Of a stretch of DNA of 64,000 nucleotides, positions 53,587 through 62,510 are shown piece by piece. Origin of the DNA: Chitinophagaceae bacterium (GTDB lineage: Bacteria; Bacteroidota; Bacteroidia; Chitinophagales; Chitinophagaceae); assembly GCA_016710935.1 (NCBI GenBank), contig JADJTY010000012.1, positions 682,001 to 746,000 of the forward strand. Reading direction: 5' to 3'. The notes below the pieces were generated by a model, which was not told where the DNA came from, did not search any database, and saw only the letters and a list, made by a program, of their open reading frames with translations. Both the position numbers and the translations under genes were made by a program. The stretch's first letter is position 1; every line of letters starts with the position of its first letter.

Positions 53587-54611
53587 ATGCCATCACTTCC
53601 GGAAAATTTACCGTAACCAATGTAAATTATATTGATGAAAAAAAAGGAGTAGTTTATTTTATGGCCAGAAGCCTTGAAAATACTGCCCGGAATGATTTTT
53701 ACAGGGTTAATGTGGATGGAAAAAACATGGAACGGCTTACCATTGGTGAGTTTAATAATTCCGTTAACCTGTCTCCCGGCGGTTCGTATTTTGTTGTTAC
53801 CTATAACAACACTGCTACACCAACCAAAATGACGCTGATGAGTACCAAAAGAAAGATCATTAAAGAACTGGCCGATAGTAAGGGAGCTGAATTTGATAAT
53901 TACAATATTGCCAAAACAGAACTCATTCGGGTAAAAAGTGATGATGGGTTATATGATCTGCCTATGAAAGTTACCTGGCCGCTTAATATGGACAAGAGCA
54001 AAAAATATCCTGTATTAATTACTATTTACGGCGGGCCCAATGCCGGTAGTGTAATGGATACCTGGGGTATTAGCGGCAACCAGCAATGGTATGCAAAGGA
54101 AGGTTTGATACAGGTTGTGATGGATCACCGTGCCAGCGGCCATTTTGGAAAGGAAGGCGTAGCCAACATGTACCATAACCTGGGTTATTGGGAAATGAAG
54201 GATTACAGTACGATGGTAAAATGGCTGATTGACTATGGAAGCGCAGATGCTGCTAAGGTTTGCATCACCGGCTTTAGCTATGGCGGTTACTTAACCGCTT
54301 ATGCATTAACCTATGGCAGCGATGTGTTTACACATGGTATGGCAGGCGGCAGTGTTACCGACTGGACCCTGTATGATTCACATTATACCGAAAGGTATAT
54401 GGGTACCCAGGCCAGCAATCCCGATGGCTATAAAAGCAGCAATGTAATGACACATGCGGCTAAATACAAAGGCATGATACAGATAGTACATGGCATGATC
54501 GATGATAATGTACACATGCAAAACAGTATACAGTTCATCAGTAAACTGCAGGACCTGAAAAAAGATTTTGAATTTATGCCCTATAGCGGCGGACGCCATG
54601 GATGGGGTTGA
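53544..54611 (+). CDS. Dipeptidyl peptidase IV family, catalytic part (frameshifted, early TGA)
   Basis: Second part of the same S9B peptidase. The catalytic triad is present: Ser in GFSYGGY, Asp in HGMIDDNVH and His in GGRHGWG, in an alpha/beta hydrolase with YGGPNAG before it. A TGA directly after HGWG stops translation; the same frame then runs on to 54701 as NKVLHYQNLKTKFIYKYLLEK and a short tail, which is the usual end of this family with the Gly of HGWGGNK replaced by TGA. Thus the gene has one frameshift and one nonsense change. Full extent would be 52552-54701. Confidence 0.8.
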   Translation: MESFIFSRYEGKLVNAITSGKFTVTNVNYIDEKKGVVYFMARSLENTARNDFYRVNVDGKNMERLTIGEFNNSVNLSPGGSYFVVTYNNTATPTKMTLMSTKRKIIKELADSKGAEFDNYNIAKTELIRVKSDDGLYDLPMKVTWPLNMDKSKKYPVLITIYGGPNAGSVMDTWGISGNQQWYAKEGLIQVVMDHRASGHFGKEGVANMYHNLGYWEMKDYSTMVKWLIDYGSADAAKVCITGFSYGGYLTAYALTYGSDVFTHGMAGGSVTDWTLYDSHYTERYMGTQASNPDGYKSSNVMTHAAKYKGMIQIVHGMIDDNVHMQNSIQFISKLQDLKKDFEFMPYSGGRHGWG

Positions 54612-54720
54612 AACAAAGTTCTGCATTATCAGAACCTGAAAACTAAATTCATTTATAAATATTTACTGGAAAAGGATGTTCCCAAAGCAATGTTGAAATA
54701 ATTTGCTGAGTCACAAATAA

Positions 54721-54762
54721 GCCCAACCGGATAATGTTGTTTTACCGGTTGGGCCTTTTTTA
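54721..54762 (+). terminator. Rho-independent terminator of the peptidase gene
   Basis: GCCCAACCGG / CCGGTTGGGC perfect 10-bp stem with 14-nt loop and CTTTTTTATT, 20 bp after the TAA at 54701. Its position past the extended frame supports the longer gene end. Confidence 0.88.
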
Positions 54763-54845
54763 TTCTTAAATTTAAACGAAGGACGTTTGGTTGTTGGCTT
54801 ACTGAACATTATTGTTTATTTTTCCAATAAACCAAAATTCATTTT

Positions 54846-55202
54846 ATGAGATCGCCTTTAGCAACCAGGTTAGCAGAAATAATTTTTGCAGGAGCCATAG
54901 GATTTTTTGGCGTATTGCATTTTATGCATGTGGACCTGATGAGCGGCATGATCCCCGATCATATGCCCGGCGATGGTACGGTCTGGATCTATATAACCGG
55001 GGGAGGATTAATTGCCGCAGCGCTTGCCATTATCATTAACAAGCTTAAAACTCCGGCTTGTTATTTATTGGCTATCATGTTGCTCATATTTGTATTTACC
55101 TTACACCTGCAACCTGCCCTGGAAGGCAATCCCGGAAGTCTTTTAAAAGATACTGCCCTTGCCATGGCAGCCATTATTATTGGAAACAGATCTTCAAAAT
55201 AA
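54846..55202 (+). CDS. Small DoxX-like membrane protein
   Basis: A 118-residue inner-membrane protein with about four TM segments. The GFFGVLHFMHVDLMSGMIPDHMPG stretch and ITGGGLIAAALAI pattern are those of DoxX-type proteins common beside redox enzymes. No enzymatic residues. Downstream is a bidirectional terminator. Confidence 0.7.
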   Translation: MRSPLATRLAEIIFAGAIGFFGVLHFMHVDLMSGMIPDHMPGDGTVWIYITGGGLIAAALAIIINKLKTPACYLLAIMLLIFVFTLHLQPALEGNPGSLLKDTALAMAAIIIGNRSSK

Positions 55203-55207
55203 AGCAT

Positions 55208-55244
55208 AAAAATACTCCCCTACATGATGTAGGGGAGTATTTTT
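55208..55244. terminator. Bidirectional terminator
   Basis: 17-bp perfect stem AAAAATACTCCCCTACA / TGTAGGGGAGTATTTTT with a 3-nt TGA loop between the DoxX-like gene and the DUF5916 gene stop. A and T ends give a U tract in both directions. Confidence 0.92.
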
Positions 55245-55245
55245 A

Positions 55246-57708
55246 TCAACCGTTATTTTTCTTTAATTTTCTTTTCATGGTAAGATAATCCAGGAAATAA
55301 ATGACTCTTACTGACAGGCTGTTGAACTGCTCGCCGCTTATGGTGTTTCCAAGGTTCTTTGTATAATTCTTTTCAAACTCCCGGTTAAAGCTTTCGCCAA
55401 TATCTTTCCATACCACATTGAAAAAACTGCCCTGGGCAAACTGCCAGGTATAAACCATATCTACACTTAAATAATTATAATTCTGTTTTACATTTCTTGT
55501 AAAGGGGTTGCTTGGGGTTTGCAGTTTTCCGTAAGTATCCAATACATAAAACTGTTGTGGGTCTACCTTGCTCCAATAATGTCTTGCCCTTAAAGTGAGA
55601 CCCATCCTATTGGTAAAATTGTATTTAACGTTTATAACATTCTCAACGCTGTTCACGTTTCTTCTGGCAAAAAATATAGTGTCGCCAATTTTTGCTGCCC
55701 AGCCAGATTGGTTTTTACTGCTGCTTGCATACACAGATCCGTCTACTGAAAATTTACTGCTGAACCTGATCTTTCCAAAGAAGCTCAGGTCTAAATTCTT
55801 ACGCTGAAAAACACCACCGGTGCCAGCATACACACTTCCCCCCCATGATAGTTTTTTTGCTGAATTGCTTTCCCACCAAATGTTGGCATTTATCCTTCCC
55901 TTGTTTATAAAAACACGGCCATAAGACCTTGGCTCATAAAAATCGTGGCTATTGGGGCCGGCATTTACATTCAACCCAAACCACCACAATTTTTTTGTTT
56001 GTGCATTAAAATTCAGATTGATCCCCGCATTCTGATACATCATTTCCTTTCGCTTCAACAAATCAATTGGTGAAACCAACCTGCTGTACCAACCATTGAT
56101 ATTTACTCTAAGCTGATTGTACCATCCTTTTGGTTTGTTCCAGTTATAACCTGCCCACAAACCCTGGTCCATAGTGTTGTTGTTGTTAAAAAAACCAAAG
56201 TCGCTTTTGTCATATTTATCATTATACAGCTCCTGCCATACATTAAACGTAAACCGGCCACTGGTTTTACCAAAATAAACGCTGTGCGCATACCCTGTTT
56301 TAGTTTTACCTCCCTGCTCAATTATATTGCTGAAGCTTACATTACCCCCAATATTCAAAGTGTTCTTTTTATTATTCAGATCAAATAAAGCAGAGGTTAC
56401 GTTTGCATCATAATCATTTCCGCTGCGCCATACATTGGTATTTATCAACGAAACGCTGCTGTTGTTCTTTAAAGTTTGATCAAAAACGAGGATATTGTAA
56501 TTGGTAAGCGGCATATTTTCCGCACGGTATTGTTCCCTGGTTGTAGTGTCTAAAAATGTGGCAAACTGCTTTTGCGTAACGGCATTCAATACACCTATAC
56601 CGAGGCCTTTTTGTGTACGTCCGCTTATTTTAGTAGCATTAATGATCTTTGCCTGGCCCGGATATTCAACTAATTCATCTTCATATGAACGGGGATTAAA
56701 TTTATTAAACCTGGGCTCCAGGCCAATCCGTCTGCTGTAAAATAAATTCCCTTTATTAAAGAGTTCAACCCCTTCTGTAAAGAATGCCCGGTTTTCATTA
56801 AATCTTTGTTCAAATGGTGAAAGATTCAACACACGATTATCAGATTGTACCTGCCCAAAATCAGGGATCAGTGTCATATCCAGGGTAAAAGCCTGGTTAA
56901 TGCCATACTTCACATCCATGCCACCGTTTAAAGTGGTCGTGTACTGCTTTTTTGCAGCAGTTCCGTCATAATTTTGATATAAGGATAAATAGGGAGAGAA
57001 CTGCAGACGCATGGGTGGCTTCATATTGGCCAGTCCGGTTAACAATCCTTCCTGCGTTAAAAAACCATTTACATTGGGATCTATAGGCTGCCAGAATAAT
57101 TGTTGGCCGCTTTTTTGTCTTCGTCTTACAATATTCAAACCCCAGTCCTGCACATTTTTTTTGCCAAACCTGATGGCAGCGTAGGGAATAAACATTTCAA
57201 ATGTCCAGCCATCTGCCTGTAGTTTTGATTTGCTTTCCCAAACTGCGTTCCAGCTAAAGTCTTCGTTGTTGGGTGATACTTTAGCATCAAACTGTTCACC
57301 CAGTGGTGTAACAAAATATTCAAATCCATTCAGCTTATCATTATAGGTATCGAAAACCACTCCTAAAAAATCATTGTTTCCAAATCCATCCCTGCCGGTT
57401 AATTCTGCAGCAACACTGTCTTTTGTTTTTTCATGTAAATATCCGCCCACATAAATACCCTCATTATTATATAAAAAATAAACCTCCGTGGCGTTATCCG
57501 GGCTTTCCACCCTGAAAGGCGTAGGCCTTAACTCAACAAATTTATCCGCTACCGGAGTGCCTTTCCAGTCGGGATCATCTAAAACTCCGTCAATTTTAAT
57601 GTTGGAAGTAATTCTTTTAGCGGCAAGTTGCCTTTTGGCAGTTTGGCCAAATACGGCGGCAGTTAGCAGTATGCAAAAGCATAATGCTTTAAGTTTAAAA
57701 CATTTCAT
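55246..57708 (-). CDS. DUF5916 outer-membrane protein
   Basis: An 820-residue exported protein. Signal peptide (first 22 residues), then a carbohydrate-binding family 9-like beta-sandwich (about 30-210: KIDGVLDDPDWKGTP, RDGFGNNDFLGVVFDTYNDKLNGFEYFVTP, FEMFIPYAAIRFG), followed by a DUF5916 beta-barrel-like part with alternating strands to the end (PEQR-N-RAFFTEG motif FEQRFNENRAFFTEG near residue 305). The barrel end ISVRVIYFLDY suggests an outer-membrane location. Function unknown. A hairpin sits in its leader. Confidence 0.88.
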   Translation of the reverse strand: MKCFKLKALCFCILLTAAVFGQTAKRQLAAKRITSNIKIDGVLDDPDWKGTPVADKFVELRPTPFRVESPDNATEVYFLYNNEGIYVGGYLHEKTKDSVAAELTGRDGFGNNDFLGVVFDTYNDKLNGFEYFVTPLGEQFDAKVSPNNEDFSWNAVWESKSKLQADGWTFEMFIPYAAIRFGKKNVQDWGLNIVRRRQKSGQQLFWQPIDPNVNGFLTQEGLLTGLANMKPPMRLQFSPYLSLYQNYDGTAAKKQYTTTLNGGMDVKYGINQAFTLDMTLIPDFGQVQSDNRVLNLSPFEQRFNENRAFFTEGVELFNKGNLFYSRRIGLEPRFNKFNPRSYEDELVEYPGQAKIINATKISGRTQKGLGIGVLNAVTQKQFATFLDTTTREQYRAENMPLTNYNILVFDQTLKNNSSVSLINTNVWRSGNDYDANVTSALFDLNNKKNTLNIGGNVSFSNIIEQGGKTKTGYAHSVYFGKTSGRFTFNVWQELYNDKYDKSDFGFFNNNNTMDQGLWAGYNWNKPKGWYNQLRVNINGWYSRLVSPIDLLKRKEMMYQNAGINLNFNAQTKKLWWFGLNVNAGPNSHDFYEPRSYGRVFINKGRINANIWWESNSAKKLSWGGSVYAGTGGVFQRKNLDLSFFGKIRFSSKFSVDGSVYASSSKNQSGWAAKIGDTIFFARRNVNSVENVINVKYNFTNRMGLTLRARHYWSKVDPQQFYVLDTYGKLQTPSNPFTRNVKQNYNYLSVDMVYTWQFAQGSFFNVVWKDIGESFNREFEKNYTKNLGNTISGEQFNSLSVRVIYFLDYLTMKRKLKKNNG

Positions 57709-57732
57709 GGCTATACTTTATTGGTTTGCGTA

Positions 57733-57758
57733 AACATCATTCATGGCGTAATGATGTT
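57733..57758. promoter_or_regulatory. Hairpin in the leader of the DUF5916 gene
   Basis: CATCATT / AATGATG stem extended by two A-T pairs (9 bp), 8-nt loop, 25-50 bp before the start codon. Could be an operator or mRNA leader element. Confidence 0.3.
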
Positions 57759-57842
57759 GGTACGAAATTAAACGTACAAGCTCCAATAGAAGTTACCGTT
57801 CATCAAAGAAAAAAGCTTTTAGGAATTTATTAACAGCCTGTT

Positions 57843-58661
57843 TTAAACAAAAAGATCCTTGTATAATTGTGCACCAGGTACAACAGCATATTTTTCAAGA
57901 TCAGTAATTCCTTCTGCGGCCAGTACATCCTCATCAATAAAAGTATTACCTGTGCAGGTGGTGGATGGTTTGGATAAAATATAAAAAGCAGCATCTGCAA
58001 TAATGTCTACTGTGCGGCTCATCTTCATCAGCATTTCGCCGCCGAGTAAATTATTTACAGCCGCTGTAGCAATAGTAGTGCGTGGCCATAGCGCATTGGC
58101 AGCCACGTTATATTTTTTGAGCTCAGCAGATAAGCCAAGGGCGATCATACTCATATCGTATTTGCTGATGGTGTATGCAAGATGATTTTCGAACCACTTT
58201 AAATCCATGTTAATGGGGGGCGATAAATTTAATATGTGCGCATTGGTTCCTTTTTTAAGGAACGGGATACAGGCCCGGCTCATCATAAAAGTACCCCGTA
58301 CATTAATGTCGTACATCAGGTCAAAACGTTTGGGTTCGGTTTGCTCGGTTGGTGTAAGGTTGATGGCCGATGCATTGTTTATTAAAATATCAATGCCACC
58401 AAATTTCTCAACGGCTTTGTCAACTACATTTTGTACCTGGTCTTCAAAACGAATATCGCATTGCACGGCCAAAGCTTTACCACCTGCTGCCTCCATTTCT
58501 TCGGCTGCCGAAAAAATAGTACCACCCAGTTTGGGGTTTTCTTCCACACTTTTAGATGCGATCACAATATTGGCACCTGCCGCAGCCAGTTTTAAACCAA
58601 TAGCTTTACCAATTCCCCGTGATGCGCCGGTGATGATAACTGTTTTGTTTTGAAATGACAT
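57843..58661 (-). CDS. Short-chain dehydrogenase/reductase (HSDL2-like)
   Basis: NAD(P)-dependent oxidoreductase of 272 residues. Cofactor loop TGASRGIGKAIG (from residue 11), NNASAINL, and the catalytic pair Y163-xxx-K167 in AYTISKYDM; the Ser in NLSPPIN precedes it. The insert MDLKWFENH between Ser and Tyr matches the HSDL2-like subfamily. Last gene of a five-gene run read leftward (61686 to 57843). Confidence 0.9.
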   Translation of the reverse strand: MSFQNKTVIITGASRGIGKAIGLKLAAAGANIVIASKSVEENPKLGGTIFSAAEEMEAAGGKALAVQCDIRFEDQVQNVVDKAVEKFGGIDILINNASAINLTPTEQTEPKRFDLMYDINVRGTFMMSRACIPFLKKGTNAHILNLSPPINMDLKWFENHLAYTISKYDMSMIALGLSAELKKYNVAANALWPRTTIATAAVNNLLGGEMLMKMSRTVDIIADAAFYILSKPSTTCTGNTFIDEDVLAAEGITDLEKYAVVPGAQLYKDLFV

Positions 58662-58694
58662 GTTCGTTGTTTTATTTTTTATAAAATAATACTA

Positions 58695-59843
58695 TTATTT
58701 CCACTCGGCATTTTTTTGAGTATACCCCTTTACATAAAAACTGTAGTTACTCACTTTATTGCCGGGGCGGGTACTCATACGCCTGGTGTAAATAGCAATT
58801 GATCCGTTGAATCCATCCAGTCCCAGCCTTGAACCGGGGCTGTAAATTTTTACCATTTCAATATCCTGTACACTTAATGAAATGGGCGAAAAATCAACGT
58901 CCAGTACCTCATCAACATAAATATTTACTTTTTCTTTTCTCCAGTACAAAATGGTACGGCCGGTTTGCTCATCATAATACGAAGTGATGCCTGCAACATT
59001 TGCAGTGATATAGCTGAAAATATCAGGATAGTTTTTCAGTTCATCATTTTCATAAAAATCAATGGTTTTTGCATTGTCAGAAGCAAAAAGTCCACTTACA
59101 TTATCCTTTTCAAATTTTTCCCGTTTGCTTTGTTGTTTCGTTTTTACAACAATTTCCTGCAGCAGTTGTGCATCTTTTTTATCAGCCAGTGAAAAAACAT
59201 AACCCTTTTCACGGGTACCCGCCAGCAGTGTATCCGCAACACCAATAGTTACAAATTCAGTTACGGCTGTTTCGGGTGTAAATACAGAATCAATGGGTGT
59301 TTCTAAGGCAATTCTAAACCTGTTTGCTTTGCTTTTCTGTGGAGGGGAAAATGCAAAATAAACAGAATCGGTATAAAAAAGATGCTCAATGCTGAAAGAA
59401 CCGTCGTTGTCCAGCTGGGCCCCGTCAATGATGGGTGCCTTATTTTTTGTTATGGCAATATAATTAACAGCCTGGTCATCGTCTTCAGCATTTTTAAGTT
59501 TTCCATGTACTGCAAGAAATTTTTTCTGCAGTAAAAAATTAAATGCGTACACGCCGTTTGGGATACTGTCATTTATTTTTAAGGATACCTTATACCTTCC
59601 CTTTAAAAATGGGTATCGGTATTTCCACCGTTGGCCGGTCTTTACATTTTCAATCCACAAATGCAGGGTTTGTGCCGGCGGATTGCTTTGGAAAGGTTCG
59701 GTATACACTTCCATTTCAATGCTATCTCCCTGTACAAACTGCTGCCTGTCAAAAATCACTACCAGTGTATCTGATACGGTAGCTTTTACCTGCAAAGAAG
59801 AAAATGCAAGTAAAAGAATGCAGATCGTTTTTACGGGTACCAT
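58695..59843 (-). CDS. TonB-plug domain protein without a barrel
   Basis: A 382-residue exported protein. Signal peptide (first 22), then a beta-sandwich like the MG2 domain of macroglobulins (VIFDRQQFVQGDSIEMEVYTEPF, PNGVYAFNFLLQKKF), and a C-terminal TonB-dependent-receptor plug-like domain (LLQEIVVKTKQQSKREKF, LKNYPDIFSYITANVAGI, ILYWRKEKVNIYVDEVLD, DIEMVKIYSPGSRLGLDGFNGSIAIYTRR). The protein ends 20 or so residues after the plug, so no outer-membrane barrel follows. Related Bacteroidota proteins are often longer with several MG domains. Role unknown. Confidence 0.75.
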   Translation of the reverse strand: MVPVKTICILLLAFSSLQVKATVSDTLVVIFDRQQFVQGDSIEMEVYTEPFQSNPPAQTLHLWIENVKTGQRWKYRYPFLKGRYKVSLKINDSIPNGVYAFNFLLQKKFLAVHGKLKNAEDDDQAVNYIAITKNKAPIIDGAQLDNDGSFSIEHLFYTDSVYFAFSPPQKSKANRFRIALETPIDSVFTPETAVTEFVTIGVADTLLAGTREKGYVFSLADKKDAQLLQEIVVKTKQQSKREKFEKDNVSGLFASDNAKTIDFYENDELKNYPDIFSYITANVAGITSYYDEQTGRTILYWRKEKVNIYVDEVLDVDFSPISLSVQDIEMVKIYSPGSRLGLDGFNGSIAIYTRRMSTRPGNKVSNYSFYVKGYTQKNAEWK

Positions 59844-59857
59844 TGTTTTCTTTTGGA

Positions 59858-60268
59858 TTAATTCAGACTTACTTCATAGGTTTTATCTATATTCAGCAGT
59901 TTCGAAATTAAACAATTTGCTTTTACATCTTCCATACACTCATCAAATTTTGCCTGGTCAATTCCCGGTACTGTTGCTGTTACAACAAGGTGTGCATTGG
60001 TTAATGCCCCGCCTTCCATGGTAATGGTACAGTTTACATTAATGGTATCGGCAGTAAAACCTGCTGCGTTTAAAACAAAACTCATTTTCATGGCAAAACA
60101 GCCTGCATGTGCGGCAGCAACCAGTTCTTCGGGGTTAGTGCCAACGCCTTCAGCAAAGCGTGAATTAAAAGAGTATTGGGTCTCAGACAAAGTGGTGCTT
60201 TGCGTGGTAAGATGGCCGGTGCCTTCTTTTCCGGTTCCGTTCCAAACGGCCGTTGCGTTACGTTTCAT
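59858..60268 (-). CDS. OsmC-family peroxiredoxin
   Basis: Reduces organic hydroperoxides in the cytosol using two cysteines, both present: C57 in AHAGCFAMKM and C119 in VKANCLISKL. The N-terminal KRNATAVWNGTGKEGTG and FAEGVGTNPEELVAAAH segment are OsmC-type rather than Ohr-type. 136 residues. Third gene in the leftward run, after YffB and aldo/keto reductase. Confidence 0.93.
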   Translation of the reverse strand: MKRNATAVWNGTGKEGTGHLTTQSTTLSETQYSFNSRFAEGVGTNPEELVAAAHAGCFAMKMSFVLNAAGFTADTINVNCTITMEGGALTNAHLVVTATVPGIDQAKFDECMEDVKANCLISKLLNIDKTYEVSLN

Positions 60269-60288
60269 GTTTTTGATGTTGCCCCAAA

Positions 60289-60304
60289 TCCGCCAGCTGG
60301 CGGA
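60289..60304. repeat. 16-bp palindrome between osmC-like and yffB-like genes
   Basis: TCCGCCAGCTGGCGGA is a perfect palindrome in the 73-bp spacer. Dispersed repeat or transcript attenuator. Confidence 0.5.
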
Positions 60305-60341
60305 GCTTTTCCAGCAGCAGTTCAGGATGTTTTAGTTAATA

Positions 60342-60695
60342 TTATTTAATAGCCCTTTTTATTTCGTCTTCATTAAAGCCAACAATTAGTTTTTCATCTA
60401 TCTCAATAACCGGTCTTTTAATAATACTGTTGTGTTGCATCATTATTTTTATGGCTGCGGTTTGACCGATCACTTTTTTCTGTTCTGCTTCACTCAATTC
60501 CCGCCAGGTGGTGCTTCTTTTATTAAAGACGGTTTCCCACCCGGTCTTTTTGCACCACGCTTCCAGCTTTGTTTTACTTATTCCCTCCAGTTTATAATCA
60601 TGAAAAGTAAAAGCAATCTTATTTTCTTTTAGCCAGTTTAATGCCTTCTTTGTGGTATCGCAATTGGGAATTCCATACACTGCCGCTTTTTCCAT
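60342..60695 (-). CDS. ArsC/Spx family protein, YffB-like
   Basis: A 117-residue thioredoxin-fold protein. GIPNCDTTKKALNWL holds the single Cys12; RSTTWREL and KRPVIEID--L-VGF are the other family motifs. The CDTTKKA start is that of the YffB subgroup (an ArsC-like fold protein of Escherichia coli and Pseudomonas, linked to glutathione), not the arsenate reductases that use CxxC or three Cys. The start codon begins 1 bp after the aldo/keto reductase stop, so they are co-transcribed. Confidence 0.85.
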   Translation of the reverse strand: MEKAAVYGIPNCDTTKKALNWLKENKIAFTFHDYKLEGISKTKLEAWCKKTGWETVFNKRSTTWRELSEAEQKKVIGQTAAIKIMMQHNSIIKRPVIEIDEKLIVGFNEDEIKRAIK

Positions 60696-60696
60696 A

Positions 60697-61686
60697 TCAA
60701 AATTCGGGTAATACGGGTTTTGTTTTCATGATGTTTTCAATCTTCTCCATCACATCCGGTGTAAGCAAGCCTACAACATCCAATGCTTTTAAATTATCGA
60801 GTAACTGCGCTTTTTTGGTGGCTCCCAAAATAGCAGTACTTACATTTGGATTTTTAATGCACCAGGCAATGCTTAAAGAAGCGGTACTTACATTCATTTT
60901 AGCAGCCAGATCGCTCAGCTTTTTTACTTTTTTCACTTTTTCATCCATCACCCATCTTTCTTTCAGCCAGTCGAACCCTTCCAATGCAAAGCGGCTTCCT
61001 TTGGGAATGCCATCGTTGTACTTGCCGGTTAAAAGTCCCGATGCCAGCGGGCTCCAGATGGTGGTACCTAAACCAACATTCTTATAAATTTCCAGGAAAT
61101 CCTTTTCAACTTTTTCCCGCTCAAATAGATTGTATTGCGGCTGCTCCATAGTAGGACCAATCAACCGGAATTTTTCAGCAACACGATGGGCTTCCATAAT
61201 TTCAACGCCACTCCACTCACTGGTGCCCCAGTACATTATTTTGCCCTGCTGTATCAAATGATTCATTGCCCATACTGTTTCTTCAACCGGTGTATTTTTA
61301 TCGGGGCGGTGACAGAAATACATATCCAGGTAATCGAGCTGTAATCTTTGCAAAGCTTCATCGCAGGCTTCCAGCAAATGTTTGCGGCTGCAACCGGTTT
61401 GGTTGGGTTTATTGTCTTTGCCTCTCCATCCCCAAAATGCTTTGGATGAAATGGTATATGATGTGCGGTCCCATTTTTTCTTTTTTAATACACGGCCCAT
61501 CATTTTTTCACTTTCGCCCAGGGCATATGCTTCGGCATTATCAAAGAAGTTGATACCCTTGTCATAGGCAAGGCCCATTAATTCATCGGCAACCTTATCA
61601 TTAATTTGTTTGCTGAAACTTACCCAACTGCCAAATGACAATACACTAACCTGTAGACCTGATTTTCCTAAGCGGCGATATTCCAT
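60697..61686 (-). CDS. Aldo/keto reductase (KCNAB-like)
   Basis: NADPH-dependent oxidoreductase of 329 residues, (beta/alpha)8 barrel. MEYRRLGKSGLQVSVLSFGSWVSF start; catalytic Asp/Tyr in FFDNAEAYALGESE, Lys in ISSKAFWG, His in DMYFCHRPD; and STAILGATKKAQLLDN cofactor loop at the end. The similarity to the voltage-gated K+ channel beta subunit family (AKR6) is in the WG/YNLFEREKVEKDF stretch. First gene of the leftward run. Confidence 0.93.
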   Translation of the reverse strand: MEYRRLGKSGLQVSVLSFGSWVSFSKQINDKVADELMGLAYDKGINFFDNAEAYALGESEKMMGRVLKKKKWDRTSYTISSKAFWGWRGKDNKPNQTGCSRKHLLEACDEALQRLQLDYLDMYFCHRPDKNTPVEETVWAMNHLIQQGKIMYWGTSEWSGVEIMEAHRVAEKFRLIGPTMEQPQYNLFEREKVEKDFLEIYKNVGLGTTIWSPLASGLLTGKYNDGIPKGSRFALEGFDWLKERWVMDEKVKKVKKLSDLAAKMNVSTASLSIAWCIKNPNVSTAILGATKKAQLLDNLKALDVVGLLTPDVMEKIENIMKTKPVLPEF

Positions 61687-61835
61687 GTTGATTATTTTAT
61701 AGCTGGTTAAAGATACTGATACCGATTGGATTTTATAGTATGCCCGGCAGGTATTTACCCTTTTATTACTTCATTAAATTGGTATGAATTGAAATCACGC
61801 AGGCTACTAACAACTTGTTTCGTTTGTTGTAAGAA

Positions 61836-62474
61836 TCAATAAACGGGGAAATCGGAATTAGCCACATTAATAATGCCCGTAACTTTTTTAATAAGATAGC
61901 TTTTGAAATCCTGGCTGGCTTCCATCCCTACACCATTAATAATTTGTGTTTTAGTTCTTATACGTACGGGTAACTCGGTATAAAACTCATTTCCTTTTCT
62001 GCTCCTGTCCCACCAAAGTTCGTCACAATACAAAGTATCGCCTTTTATATTAATTACCTTCACGCTGTCCTTTAAGAACACCTTGCTCTCCATCTCCAGG
62101 TATTTGCCATACAATGCATCCAGCCTGCTGTCTACAGTTCCGGTTTCGCTAAAAAAATCTACATGCAGTTTTTTTGGAAATTCCACATAAGCACTGGCAT
62201 CCTGTACCCGCAGCATTAACGGCGATGTTAGTTTCGCTTTTGCATTACCACCCAGTGTATAATTAATATCAGCATTGGTGATTTCCTCTACACCCAATGA
62301 TTTGCTGTTATACTCATTTACTTCCTTATCGCTGTTGCCACAGGAAGCCAGCATGATCATCATAAAGCTGACAGGAATGAAAAGGAGGAGCTTATAATAT
62401 ATATTGCTGCGCCTAAAATAAACCGGAATAGAAAACAAATACCGGAATATTTTTTGCAACGATACCATCATCAA
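61836..62474 (-). CDS. lptC: LPS export ABC transporter periplasmic protein LptC
   Basis: Part of the LptB2FGC-A-DE bridge that carries lipopolysaccharide to the outer membrane. A lipoprotein-like leader with LASCGN lipobox around residue 45 and a long N-terminal hydrophobic stretch; the LptC/OstA-like beta-jellyroll follows (LGGNAKAKLTSPLMLRVQD, FPKKLHVDFF, LDALYGKYLEMESKVFLKDSVKV, GDTLYCDELWWDRS, INGVGMEASQDFKSYLIKKVTGI). 212 residues. It follows the outer-membrane protein gene, as in many Bacteroidota. Confidence 0.87.
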   Translation of the reverse strand: MMMVSLQKIFRYLFSIPVYFRRSNIYYKLLLFIPVSFMMIMLASCGNSDKEVNEYNSKSLGVEEITNADINYTLGGNAKAKLTSPLMLRVQDASAYVEFPKKLHVDFFSETGTVDSRLDALYGKYLEMESKVFLKDSVKVINIKGDTLYCDELWWDRSRKGNEFYTELPVRIRTKTQIINGVGMEASQDFKSYLIKKVTGIINVANSDFPVY

Positions 62475-62510
62475 AAATTATTGTACAAGAAAAGAATGCC
62501 GAATATTACA

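Noticed and set aside
9469..54611. Genetic code with TGA read as glycine
   Set aside because: Two TGA codons replace expected Gly, but TGA is a natural terminal stop in other genes here (amidohydrolase, tatC, PepSY-like, 107-aa protein, DUF5916, aldo/keto reductase, lptC), with no protein-like sequence after them. Mutation or sequence error is simpler.
60342..60695. Arsenate reductase
   Set aside because: Only one Cys, in a CDTTKKA motif, and no ars genes nearby; the YffB/Spx-like type fits better.
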